Shown in pieces: positions 43,395 through 49,766 of a DNA stretch of 49,766 bases. The first letter of the stretch is position 1; every line of letters starts with the position of its first letter. Source of the DNA: Polaromonas sp. (lineage in GTDB: Bacteria > Pseudomonadota > Gammaproteobacteria > Burkholderiales > Burkholderiaceae_C). The DNA lies in contig NZ_JAUXUP010000013.1 of the NCBI RefSeq assembly GCF_030680935.1, positions 1-49,766 on the forward strand, read 5' to 3'. The translations under genes and the position numbers were made by a program. The notes under the pieces are model-generated. The model did not search any database. It was given only the letters and a program-made list of their open reading frames with translations, and was not told the origin of the DNA.

Positions 43395-43453
43395 TTTGCT
43401 ATAGTATTGATAGCTGTTTACGCACGTCAGATAAGGGCTGGAGGTCGATTTTG
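43395..43453 (+). repeat. Dispersed GCTAT/ATAGC repeat, copy D
   Basis: It begins TTTGCTATAGTATTGATAGC and continues TGTTTACGCACGTCAGATAA and GGGCTGGAGGTCGATTTTG. It lies between the BrnA-like fragment and the toxin-antitoxin relic. Confidence 0.75.
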
Positions 43454-43519
43454 TTCGTAAGGTCAGAGGGGGAGGTAGTGCCGGTGTTTTCCAGGTTGTC
43501 AGCCCGGACCTGATCGAAA

Positions 43520-43597
43520 TCCCCGCGGGCGTGCAAAAGAACGGAGTCAACAAAATGACTGAAAACAACTGACGATCTACGATCCTGCTGCCGCGTT
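43520..43597 (+). pseudogene. Relic of a HigBA-type toxin 3' end and antitoxin 5' end
   Basis: The plus strand from about 43530 matches the minus-strand junction before the intact antitoxin gene: both have AAGAAyGGAGT, a gap, AAATGACTGAAAA, ACTGAC and TACGATCC. Here the ATG at 43555 opens M-T-E-N-N and then a stop; removing two bases would restore M-T-E-N-L-T-I-Y-D-P-A, like the intact M-T-E-K-L-T-T-Y-D-P-A. The upstream frame R-A-K-E-R-S resembles the end of the partner toxin. It is cut where the intact opposite gene ends. Confidence 0.6.
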
Positions 43598-43601
43598 GGT
43601 C

Positions 43602-43895
43602 TTATGCGGTAGCCGAAACTTTGGCGGTCAGCTCGATGCCCAGAGCTTGCATGACTGCCAAAGTCGTCTTCAGGGTAGGGTTGCCGTTTTCACTGAAAGA
43701 GCGGTAAAGCTGTTCGCGGGAAAGCCCGTTTTGCCCAGCTATTTGAGTCATGCCTTTGGCGCGGGCGACGACCCCCAGCGCGTGCGCGATGTAGCCCGCA
43801 TCGTTTGTCTGGAACGCTTCCGCCATGAAGCTCGCAATCGCTGCGTCCGAAGTCAGGTCCTCGGCGGGATCGTAGGTAGTCAGTTTTTCAGTCAT
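43602..43895 (-). CDS. HigA-like antitoxin (HI1420 family), orphan
   Basis: This 97-residue protein has a long N-terminal stretch (TYDPAEDLTSDAAIASFMAEAF) shown here in part as YDPAEDLTSDAAIASFMAEA, and a helix-turn-helix (GMTQIAGQNGLSREQLYRSFS, in part MTQIAGQNGLSREQLYRS), typical of the addiction-module antidote group paired with HI1419-type toxins. I chose the ATG at 43895. The frame just upstream ends R-L-A-E-E-W-S-E then TGA overlapping the start, exactly the tail of such a toxin, but the rest of the toxin gene is missing. So this appears to be an orphan antitoxin. Confidence 0.82.
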   Translation of the reverse strand: MTEKLTTYDPAEDLTSDAAIASFMAEAFQTNDAGYIAHALGVVARAKGMTQIAGQNGLSREQLYRSFSENGNPTLKTTLAVMQALGIELTAKVSATA

Positions 43896-43896
43896 T

Positions 43897-43929
43897 TCAT
43901 TCACTCCATTCTTCGGCCAGGCGCTGGAC
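43897..43929 (-). pseudogene. C-terminal remnant of the partner toxin gene
   Basis: On the minus strand the codons Q-V-Q-R-L-A-E-E-W-S-E then TGA directly precede and touch the antitoxin start region. This resembles the last residues of HI1419/HigB-like toxins, which normally end R-A-x-x-L-A-x-E-W. Upstream the frame has no toxin similarity and soon enters the end of the protease gene. Confidence 0.55.
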
Positions 43930-43960
43930 TTGACCTGTTCCTGCGACATTCGTCACCGAT

Positions 43961-44962
43961 CTACTCGAGTATTCGCAGCCGCACTTGGCGCCCTCCCGGC
44001 CCGTCGATGTGTTCAACGGCTTCCCGACCGTCAATAACGCAGATACTAGGGTCCATTTCTTGCAGAGTCTTGGCAGTCCCACGGATTTCAGTGGGCCATC
44101 CGCCTCTGAATTCTGTCGCTATTACGGGCCACAGCAAAGACACCCATGAAGGTCCATTTTCGTCATCACTCTCCAATGATGACGACAGCAAACCGATAAG
44201 ACGTCCCTTTTTATCGAACACCGGTCCTCCGCTCATGCTTCCCCATGCATGGCAGTTAACTTCGATACTGGACCACGGCATCACTGCGGTATCGCGCCCG
44301 CCGAGGTAGTGCTGCGTGACCTCACCCTGCGAAAGAATTACACGCATCTCAAATTCAAGGTCGCGGCCCATACTTACGTCAAGCGGCGGGGAAGTCGGAA
44401 TCACACCGACGATGGTCACTCTCTCGTCGATTTGGGGCACGCGGGTGCTGAGATGAAGCTGATTGAAAGTACCTGACGCTGGAAGATCAGACGCATATTC
44501 GAGACCAAGAAGCGTGAGATCCGAACGATCAAGATTAGTGACCTCGCGAACTTTCCACAGTTGTAATCCTTCAGAGCCAAACCCGATCGCCATCAGTTCT
44601 GACCTGCTGTTCTTAAGGTCATATTCATGGTCACTCAAGACATGCGTGGCACATAGGGCGATTCCGGGTGCGACCATGCATGCCGAACCGTAAATCTGTG
44701 CAGACTCTCCTGTCCCAATCATGAGAGCAAGAACCGCACCTTCAAAAACGCTTACGTCTGCGAGTTTGCCAGGGCTGGGGACATGGATGTCGTTTAGGGT
44801 ATGAGTGGCGAATCTTAGTTGACTTCCGATGGAGGCTGCCCGGGCTGGGTCCTCTCGGATGATCCCGTGCAACGTTTGCTCCGCAGGGGCTCGATTGATA
44901 GGCGGCGCAATTGAACGCCGTGCTGCAGCTAATTTTTTCTGATGCCTGGATGTTTTACGCAC
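43961..44962 (-). CDS. Trypsin-like serine protease domain protein
   Basis: This 333-residue protein has a chymotrypsin-type triad: H107 in ALCATHVLS, D148 in DRSDLTLLGL and S244 in WGSMSGGPVFDKKGRLIGL (in part GSMSGGPVFDKKGRLIG). The first 60 residues are basic and then polar, with no signal peptide or transmembrane helix, so it is probably cytoplasmic. Base composition is clearly lower in GC than the neighbours, which suggests transfer. It lies between a tRNA-Thr gene and toxin-antitoxin relics. Stand-alone proteases of this kind occur in bacterial defence and accessory islands, but no partner gene is present here. Confidence 0.82.
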   Translation of the reverse strand: MRKTSRHQKKLAAARRSIAPPINRAPAEQTLHGIIREDPARAASIGSQLRFATHTLNDIHVPSPGKLADVSVFEGAVLALMIGTGESAQIYGSACMVAPGIALCATHVLSDHEYDLKNSRSELMAIGFGSEGLQLWKVREVTNLDRSDLTLLGLEYASDLPASGTFNQLHLSTRVPQIDERVTIVGVIPTSPPLDVSMGRDLEFEMRVILSQGEVTQHYLGGRDTAVMPWSSIEVNCHAWGSMSGGPVFDKKGRLIGLLSSSLESDDENGPSWVSLLWPVIATEFRGGWPTEIRGTAKTLQEMDPSICVIDGREAVEHIDGPGGRQVRLRILE

Positions 44963-45122
44963 TGAGGTCCCCCACCGTTAGAGCGCAGCGATCACTATGC
45001 GCATGAATGACCATGCAATTCTGTCTGTAGCACGAGTTGGTCACCGAAAGGGAAGCGGTGATTTCTTGGCTGAGACTGATGCGGGCTTCCATCTGTTTGT
45101 AGCAACATTGCAGGAAAGCAAA

Positions 45123-45157
45123 AAGGGTTTGCTGCTTTTTATTAGCAACAAACCCTT
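45123..45157 (-). terminator. Rho-independent terminator of tRNA-Thr
   Basis: On the minus strand AAGGGTTTGTTGCT pairs with AGCAGCAAACCCTT over 14 positions with one mismatch, loop AATAAAA, followed by TTTTT. It starts 8 nt after the 3' end of the tRNA. Confidence 0.85.
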
Positions 45158-45165
45158 ATGCATGT

Positions 45166-45241
45166 TGGTGCCGGAGAGATGAATCGAACACCCGACCTTC
45201 TCATTACGAATGAGCTGCTCTACCGACTGAGCTACACCGGC
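45166..45241 (-). tRNA. tRNA-Thr (anticodon CGT)
   Basis: This 76-nt gene on the minus strand folds as a full cloverleaf: acceptor GCCGGTG/CTCCGGC (one T-T mismatch), D-arm GCTCAGTCGGTAGAGC, anticodon stem GCTCA/TGAGA with loop TTCGTAA (anticodon CGT, reading ACG), T-arm GGGTG TTCGATT CATCT, and an encoded CCA end. The protease and toxin-antitoxin patch lies at its 3' side. Confidence 0.95.
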
Positions 45242-45265
45242 TTGGTGTGTGGCGTGAAGCCCGCG

Positions 45266-45271
45266 ATTATA
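45266..45271 (-). promoter_or_regulatory. TATAAT -10 element of the tRNA-Thr gene
   Basis: On the minus strand TATAAT lies 24 bp before the tRNA and overlaps the fbp stop codon. No good -35 is visible at 17 bp, so the promoter may be weak or the transcript may continue from fbp. Confidence 0.5.
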
Positions 45272-46286
45272 GCCCGGCGGTTTTGCCGGCGTGGTAGCCG
45301 GTGACCCGCTCCACCTCGTTCTTCGAGCCCAGCATCACGCTGACACGTTCGTGTAATTTGCCGGGCTGGATGTCCAGAATGCGCTGCTTGCCGTTGGTGG
45401 CGGCGCCCCCGGCTTGCTCGATCAGCCAGCTCATGGGGTTGGCCTCGTACATCAGGCGCAGCTTGCCGGCCTTGTCGGGCTCACGCTTGTCCCAGGGGTA
45501 CAGAAAGATGCCGCCACGGCACAAAATGCGGTGCACGTCGGCCACCATGGCTGCCACCCAGCGCATGTTGAAGTTCTTGCCGCGTGGGCCGTCCTTGCCC
45601 GCCAGCAGCTCGTCGATGTAGCGTTTGACTGGTTCGTCCCAGTGCCGCATGTTGCTCATGTTGATCGCGAACTCCTGCGTATCCGCCGGAATCTGCACGT
45701 TCTCTTCGATCAGTACAAACGAGCCCTGCTCTCGGTCCAGTGTGAACATGGCCACGCCGTCGCCCACGGTCAGCACCAGCGTGGTCTGCGGGCCGTAGAT
45801 GCAGTAGCCGGCGGCCACCTGCTTGTTGCCAGCCTGCAGAAAGTCGGCCTCATCGACACCGCGGTCATCCTCGGGCATTTTCAGCACGCTGAAAATGGTG
45901 CCTATGCTGACGTTGATGTCGATGTTGCTGGAGCCGTCCAGCGGGTCGAACAGCAGCAGGTATTCGCCTTGCGGGTAACGATTGGGCACCACATAGATGC
46001 CCTCCATTTCCTCGCTGGCCATGCCGGCCAGGTGGCCGCCCCATTCGTTGGCCTCGATCAGTACTTCGTTGGCGATGATGTCGAGCTTTTTCTGGATCTC
46101 GCCCTGCACGTTCTCGCTGTCGGCGCTGCCCATCACGCTGCCTAGCGCACCCTTGTTGACCGCCTGGCTGATGCCTTTGCAGGCGCGCGCAACAACTTCC
46201 AGCAGCAGGCGCAGCTGCGAGGGGATGTGGCCGTCGATGCGCTGCTGCTCAACGAGGTAACGGGTGAGGGAGATTTTCTGGGACAT
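45267..46286 (-). CDS. fbp: Fructose-1,6-bisphosphatase class I
   Basis: This 339-residue enzyme has the metal and substrate motifs [20 protein letters not shown] and the substrate-binding region [20 protein letters not shown] (in part). It hydrolyses fructose-1,6-bisphosphate in gluconeogenesis. I chose the ATG at 46286 ([11 protein letters not shown]), the usual start; a TTG at 46301 is in frame. Its stop overlaps the tRNA-Thr -10 element. It is downstream of pepN on the same strand. Confidence 0.95.
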   Translation of the reverse strand: MSQKISLTRYLVEQQRIDGHIPSQLRLLLEVVARACKGISQAVNKGALGSVMGSADSENVQGEIQKKLDIIANEVLIEANEWGGHLAGMASEEMEGIYVVPNRYPQGEYLLLFDPLDGSSNIDINVSIGTIFSVLKMPEDDRGVDEADFLQAGNKQVAAGYCIYGPQTTLVLTVGDGVAMFTLDREQGSFVLIEENVQIPADTQEFAINMSNMRHWDEPVKRYIDELLAGKDGPRGKNFNMRWVAAMVADVHRILCRGGIFLYPWDKREPDKAGKLRLMYEANPMSWLIEQAGGAATNGKQRILDIQPGKLHERVSVMLGSKNEVERVTGYHAGKTAGL

Positions 46287-46316
46287 GAATATTTCTTTCA
46301 ATGGTTCCGGGTAGCT

Positions 46317-46350
46317 CGATGAAGGCTTCGACAGGCTCAGCCCGAAGGCT
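46317..46350. repeat. Short intergenic repeat-like palindrome
   Basis: The stretch TCGATGAAGGCTTCGACAGG, then CTCAGCCCGAAGGCT, resembles the CTTCGACAGGCTCAGCCCGAA elements that recur between genes in many betaproteobacteria. This is recall, not a search result. Only one copy is seen in the window. Confidence 0.4.
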
Positions 46351-46355
46351 AGAGT

Positions 46356-49031
46356 TCAGTCGCCCAGCGCGCGTGTGATCACTTCAAGCGTGTCCTTGCT
46401 CAGGTCGGGCCTCGCGGCGACGCGGGCAATCGCCTCGCGTGCGGCGCTGCGGTAGGGTTCGGCCAGCTTGCTCCAGCGGTCCAGCGCACGCGCCAGCCGG
46501 GCGGCGACCTGCGGGTTGATGGCGTCGAGCTCAATCACGCGTTCACTCCAGAAGACGTAGCCTGCTGCATCTGCGCGGTGGAAAGCGGCGGGGTTTCCCT
46601 GGCAGTAGGTGCTGACCACGCTGCGTGCGCGGTTCGGGTTGCGCAGGCTGAAGTCAGCGTGTTTCATCAGCTGTTTCACCGCGGGGAGGATGTTGCCCTT
46701 GCGGTCCGGCGCGCTGGTTTGCAGGCTGAACCATTTGTCGATGACCAATGCTTCGTCCTTGAACATCGCATGAAAGCGGTGCAGTGCCTGGCTGGCCAGC
46801 GGGTGGCCGCTGGACACCAGCGCCGCCAGCGCGTTGAAGCGGTCGGTCATGTTGCCGGCGTCCTTGAATCGCTGCAAGGTCTTGCCGGGCCATTCTTCCG
46901 ATGGTCCCGCCGCCAGGCACAAATGCGTGAGCGCCATGCCGGCCAGCGCGCGCCTGCCCGAGGACAGTGGGTCGGGCGTGTAGGCGCCGTTGTCCTGGTT
47001 GGCTTCGTAAGTCACCGCCCAGTCCTCGGCCAGCGCGGTGGCCAGTTGCTGGCGCATGGCTTCGCGCACCGCGTGAATACGCTGCGGGTCCACCACGTCC
47101 AGTTGCTCGGCCAGGTAGGTTTCGCCCGGCAGGGTCAGCACCAGCTCTTTGAAGGCGGCATCCAGCGTGGGGTCACGCAGCACGCTGCGCATGGCTTGCA
47201 CATAAGCATCATTCAAGGGGTTAGCCCCCACTGGTTCTGCGTGAGCAGCTATGGATTTGATAGCGGCTCGCACGGCCAACCGCTGCCCGGCCTCCCAGCG
47301 GTTGAAGGGGTCTATGTCGTTTGCCAGCAGGTGCAGCAGTTGTGTATCGCTGTAGTCAAACTCCAGCACCACCGGCGCGCTGAAACCGCGCAGGATGGAC
47401 GGCACTGGCTCCGAATCAAGGTTGATGAAGCTCAAGGTCTGGCTGGCGTCGGTCAGCACAAAAGTGCGCGGCGCGGCGACTGGCCCTGCTTCTCCAACGA
47501 GCTGCAGCGGCAGGTCGGCGCCGTCGGCGCCCAACAAGCCCAGGCCCACCGGAATCACAAACGGTTCTTTGGGCTGGCCGGCGGTAGCGGCGCAGCTTTG
47601 CGACAGGGTCAAGGTGTAGCTGCGGGCTGCGGCGTCGTACACCCCCGCGCCAAACACGCGCGGCGTACCGGCCTGGCTGTACCAACGCTTGAACTGCGGC
47701 AGCAGGCGCGCCAGGTCGGACGCCGGGTTGGCGTCGGCAATGGCCTGTGCAAAGTCGTCGCAGGTCACGGCCTGGCCGTCGTGGCGCTCGAAGTACAGCT
47801 TCATGCCTTTGGCGAACCCGTCACGGCCCACCAGGGTCTGCATCATGCGCACCACTTCAGCACCTTTTTCGTAAATGGTGACGGTGTAAAAGTTGCTGAT
47901 CTCGATATAACTGTCAGGCCGCACCGGGTGCGCCATCGGGCCCGCGTCTTCGGGGAACTGCGCCGTACGCAGCACGCGCACGTCTTCGATGCGCTTGACG
48001 GCCCTGGCCGAGGCATCCGCGCAGAGGTCCTGGGAAAACTCCTGGTCGCGGAAGACAGTCAGGCCCTCTTTCAGGCTCAGTTGAAACCAGTCGCGGCAGG
48101 TGATGCGGTTGCCGGTCCAGTTATGAAAATATTCGTGGCCGACCACACTTTCAATGTTCGAGTAGTCGGTGTCGGTGGCGGTGGCCTGGTTCGCCAGCAC
48201 GTACTTGGTGTTGAAAATGTTCAGGCCCTTGTTTTCCATCGCGCCCATGTTGAAGTCGCTGGTGGCAACAATCATGAAACGTTCCAGGTCCAGGCTCAAG
48301 CCAAAACGGGCTTCGTCCCAGGCGACCGAATGCATGAGCGAGCTCATCGCGTGTTCGGTTTTGTCCAGGTCACCCGGGCGCACATAGACCTGCAGCAAAT
48401 GATCTTTTCCGGCGCGAGAGGTGATGCGCTGCTCGCGCGCCACCAGCTGGCCGGCCACCAGGGCAAACAGGTAGGCCGGTTTCCTGTGCGGGTCCACCCA
48501 TTTGGCAAAATGCCGGCCGTCAGCCAGCTCGCCCTGCTCGACCAGGTTGCCGTTGGACAGCAGCACCGGGTAGGCCGCTTTGTCGGCGCGCAGTGTCACC
48601 GTGTAGCTGGCCATCACATCCGGACGATCCAGGAAGTAGGTGATGCGCCTGAAACCTTCGGCCTCGCACTGTGTGAAGAAAGAGTGGTTGCTGACATACA
48701 GGCCCATCAGCTTGGTGTTTTTGGCAGGCGCGCAGGTGGTGAAAATTTCCAGCTCGAAGGTGTCGGGCAGGTTGTCCAGCACCAGCTTGTCGCCTTCCAT
48801 GCGGAAGGACGCGCCCTGACCGTTGACCAGCACCCGGGCCAGATTCAGCTCTTCGCCATCGAGCTTGAGCGGTTGCACCGGCACATGAGGGTTGCGCCTC
48901 AGGGACATCTTGTTGAGCACGCGCGTTTTGGCCGGGTCCAGGTCAAATGACAGATCGACGGTGTCGATCCAGTAGGCGGGTGCGATGTAGTCGGCACGGT
49001 GTATGGCCGTGGCTTGTCCTTCACGCAGCAT
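46356..49031 (-). CDS. pepN: Aminopeptidase N
   Basis: This 891-residue M1 metallopeptidase has the GAMEN exopeptidase motif (NMGAMENKGLNIFN) and the zinc site H299-E-Y-F-H303 with E322 eighteen residues later (KEGLTVFRDQEF). It cuts N-terminal amino acids from peptides. The length is usual for the proteobacterial type. I chose the ATG at 49031; the frame is open to 49151 but without family similarity. Residues about 589-605 are encoded by copy E of the dispersed repeat, inserted in frame in the C-terminal helical domain. Confidence 0.95.
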   Translation of the reverse strand: MLREGQATAIHRADYIAPAYWIDTVDLSFDLDPAKTRVLNKMSLRRNPHVPVQPLKLDGEELNLARVLVNGQGASFRMEGDKLVLDNLPDTFELEIFTTCAPAKNTKLMGLYVSNHSFFTQCEAEGFRRITYFLDRPDVMASYTVTLRADKAAYPVLLSNGNLVEQGELADGRHFAKWVDPHRKPAYLFALVAGQLVAREQRITSRAGKDHLLQVYVRPGDLDKTEHAMSSLMHSVAWDEARFGLSLDLERFMIVATSDFNMGAMENKGLNIFNTKYVLANQATATDTDYSNIESVVGHEYFHNWTGNRITCRDWFQLSLKEGLTVFRDQEFSQDLCADASARAVKRIEDVRVLRTAQFPEDAGPMAHPVRPDSYIEISNFYTVTIYEKGAEVVRMMQTLVGRDGFAKGMKLYFERHDGQAVTCDDFAQAIADANPASDLARLLPQFKRWYSQAGTPRVFGAGVYDAAARSYTLTLSQSCAATAGQPKEPFVIPVGLGLLGADGADLPLQLVGEAGPVAAPRTFVLTDASQTLSFINLDSEPVPSILRGFSAPVVLEFDYSDTQLLHLLANDIDPFNRWEAGQRLAVRAAIKSIAAHAEPVGANPLNDAYVQAMRSVLRDPTLDAAFKELVLTLPGETYLAEQLDVVDPQRIHAVREAMRQQLATALAEDWAVTYEANQDNGAYTPDPLSSGRRALAGMALTHLCLAAGPSEEWPGKTLQRFKDAGNMTDRFNALAALVSSGHPLASQALHRFHAMFKDEALVIDKWFSLQTSAPDRKGNILPAVKQLMKHADFSLRNPNRARSVVSTYCQGNPAAFHRADAAGYVFWSERVIELDAINPQVAARLARALDRWSKLAEPYRSAAREAIARVAARPDLSKDTLEVITRALGD
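47217..47266 (-). repeat. Dispersed GCTAT/ATAGC repeat, copy E, inside pepN
   Basis: On the minus strand it reads CGCTATCAAATCCATAGCTG, then CTCACGCAGAACCAG and GGGGCTAACCCC. Head palindrome, ACGCA block and GGGCT tail match the intergenic copies. It is translated in frame as about 17 residues (A-I-K-S-I-A-A-H-A-E-P-V-G-A-N-P) of aminopeptidase N. Confidence 0.7.
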
Positions 49032-49071
49032 GGTGGGTTCCTGAAAAATAAGGGGGATAGGCTGAGTCGCC

Positions 49072-49117
49072 GCCGGGCCGCCCCAAGGCGACTGCGGCCT
49101 CCTCGGGGGGCAGAGAA
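49072..49117. repeat. GC-rich hairpin between pepN and prfB
   Basis: The stretch GGGCCGCCCCAAGGCGACTG, then CGGCCTCCTCGGGGGGC, can form an imperfect hairpin (GCCGCCCC with GGGGGGC). Similar CCCCAAGG...CTCGGGGGGC elements recur between genes in Comamonadaceae (recall, not searched). It may act as an attenuator between the two genes. Confidence 0.45.
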
Positions 49118-49147
49118 GTACACGAAATGACGAGCGTGGGGGCCATG

Positions 49148-49766
49148 TCACACGCCCTGTTTGAGGGAGGCTTCAATGAACGGGTCGAGATCCCCGTCCA
49201 GCACCTTCTGCGTGGCCGAGGTTTCGTAGTTGGTACGCAAATCCTTGATGCGGCTCTGGTCCAGCACGTAGCTGCGGATCTGGTGGCCCCAGCCCACGTC
49301 GGTCTTGGTGTCTTCCAGTTTCTGCTGGGCTTCCTGCTGCTTGCGCAGCTCAAAGTCGTACAGGCGTGAGCGCAGGCGCTTCCATGCCACATCGCGGTTG
49401 CTGTGCTGGCTGCGCCCGTCCTGGCACTGCACCACAATGCCGGTCGGGATGTGTGTCAGGCGCACGGCCGAGTCCGTCTTGTTGATGTGCTGGCCGCCGG
49501 CGCCGCTGGCGCGGAAGGTGTCCACGCGCACATCCGAGGGGTTGATGTCGATCTCGATCGAGTCGTCGATCTCGGGATAAACAAACACCGAGGCAAACGA
49601 GGTATGGCGGCCGCCCGACGAGTCAAACGGCGACTTGCGCACCAGGCGGTGCACACCGGTTTCGGTGCGCAGCAGGCCGAAGGCGTATTCACCCTCGATC
49701 TTGATGGTGGCGCCCTTGATGCCAGCCGTATCGCCGGCGGTTTCGTCTTCAATCTGCGTCTTGAAG
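49148..49766 (-). CDS. prfB: Peptide chain release factor 2, 3' part
   Basis: The last 205 or so codons of RF2 are present; the 5' part lies beyond the window. Visible are the stop-codon-reading S-P-F tripeptide (RKSPFDSSG) that marks RF2 rather than RF1, and the G-G-Q loop ([15 protein letters not shown]) that triggers peptide release. The C-terminus ends IEASLKQGV. The site of the usual programmed frameshift near codon 25 is not in the window, so autoregulation cannot be checked. pepN lies upstream of the window order on the same strand. Confidence 0.95.
   Translation of the reverse strand, partial: FKTQIEDETAGDTAGIKGATIKIEGEYAFGLLRTETGVHRLVRKSPFDSSGGRHTSFASVFVYPEIDDSIEIDINPSDVRVDTFRASGAGGQHINKTDSAVRLTHIPTGIVVQCQDGRSQHSNRDVAWKRLRSRLYDFELRKQQEAQQKLEDTKTDVGWGHQIRSYVLDQSRIKDLRTNYETSATQKVLDGDLDPFIEASLKQGV

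Noticed and set aside
45166..45190. tRNA-Thr 3' end as an attachment site of an integrated element
   Set aside because: I looked for a direct copy of the tRNA 3' end at the far side of the accessory patch (42.7-43.6 kb) and found none; no integrase gene is in the window.
46578..48950. A 790-codon open frame antisense to pepN
   Set aside because: High-GC codon usage of pepN leaves the opposite frame open; the antisense product is His/Gln/Gly-rich with no motif, while the pepN strand has a full zinc site.
1..49766. CRISPR arrays, rRNA genes, insertion sequences or prophage genes
   Set aside because: No regularly spaced direct repeats, no rRNA-like stretches, and no transposase, integrase or phage structural motifs were seen.

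Overview
The window looks like about 50 kb of chromosome from a betaproteobacterium of the family Comamonadaceae (Rhodoferax, Polaromonas and their relatives are the closest match I recognise). The reasons are the high GC content, the order of the cbb3 oxidase genes, two FNR paralogs with the (C-x2-C-x5-C) + C ligand pattern, and a dispersed GCTAT...ATAGCTGYTTACGCA repeat of a type I associate with this family. The genus is inference from memory; no search was run.

Layout. 1-719: an inverted repeat and a lipoprotein gene. 835-9548: two universal stress proteins, then the cbb3 cytochrome oxidase locus in the order ccoI, ccoS, ccoN, ccoO, ccoQ, ccoP, ccoG, ccoH and a small membrane protein. 9589-14181: a NarX/DegS-type kinase and NarL-type regulator, an orphan receiver protein, an FNR regulator, and the chaperone pair cbpA/cbpM. 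14317-19135: a sulfide/persulfide module. A BigR/SqrR-like ArsR repressor, two YeeE-family transporter genes (one fused to a DUF442 phosphatase-like domain) and a SulP transporter run leftward; an ETHE1-like persulfide dioxygenase and an OsmC-family protein run rightward. 19166-30111: a broken DUF302 gene, a DUF2892 protein, a DASS anion transporter, a P2-type cation ATPase, two zinc alcohol dehydrogenases, and a large acyl-CoA synthetase (ADP-forming type) with a GNAT domain. 30100-33103: a second FNR, hemN and a TauE/SafE-like membrane protein. 33149-42697: mostly ordinary housekeeping genes (pcp, zinc metallopeptidase, rhlE, yihY, apaH, CNNM/CorC-like and others). 42702-45165: a receiver protein and a small accessory patch with an orphan HigA-like antitoxin, toxin-antitoxin debris and a trypsin-like protease, ending at a tRNA-Thr. 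45267-49766: fbp, pepN and the 3' part of prfB.

How it works together. Much of 1.3-33 kb reads as one low-oxygen regulon. I find seven FNR-type boxes (TTGAY-N4-ATCAA or close). In most cases a plausible -10 hexamer lies 31-32 bp from the box centre, which is the geometry of class II FNR activation. The boxes sit before the usp pair, ccoI, ccoN, the DUF2892 gene, the DASS transporter, the alcohol dehydrogenase and acyl-CoA synthetase divergon, and the fnr2/hemN divergon. The sulfide module has its own control region: two face-to-face sigma70 promoters interlocked inside one inverted repeat, where a single persulfide-sensing ArsR dimer could shut both directions.

The most unusual items are the YeeE-DUF442 fusion, the interlocked divergent promoters, the dispersed repeat that has become coding sequence in pepN and supplies the stop codon of the yihY-like gene, and the inverted relics of a HigBA-type toxin-antitoxin pair.
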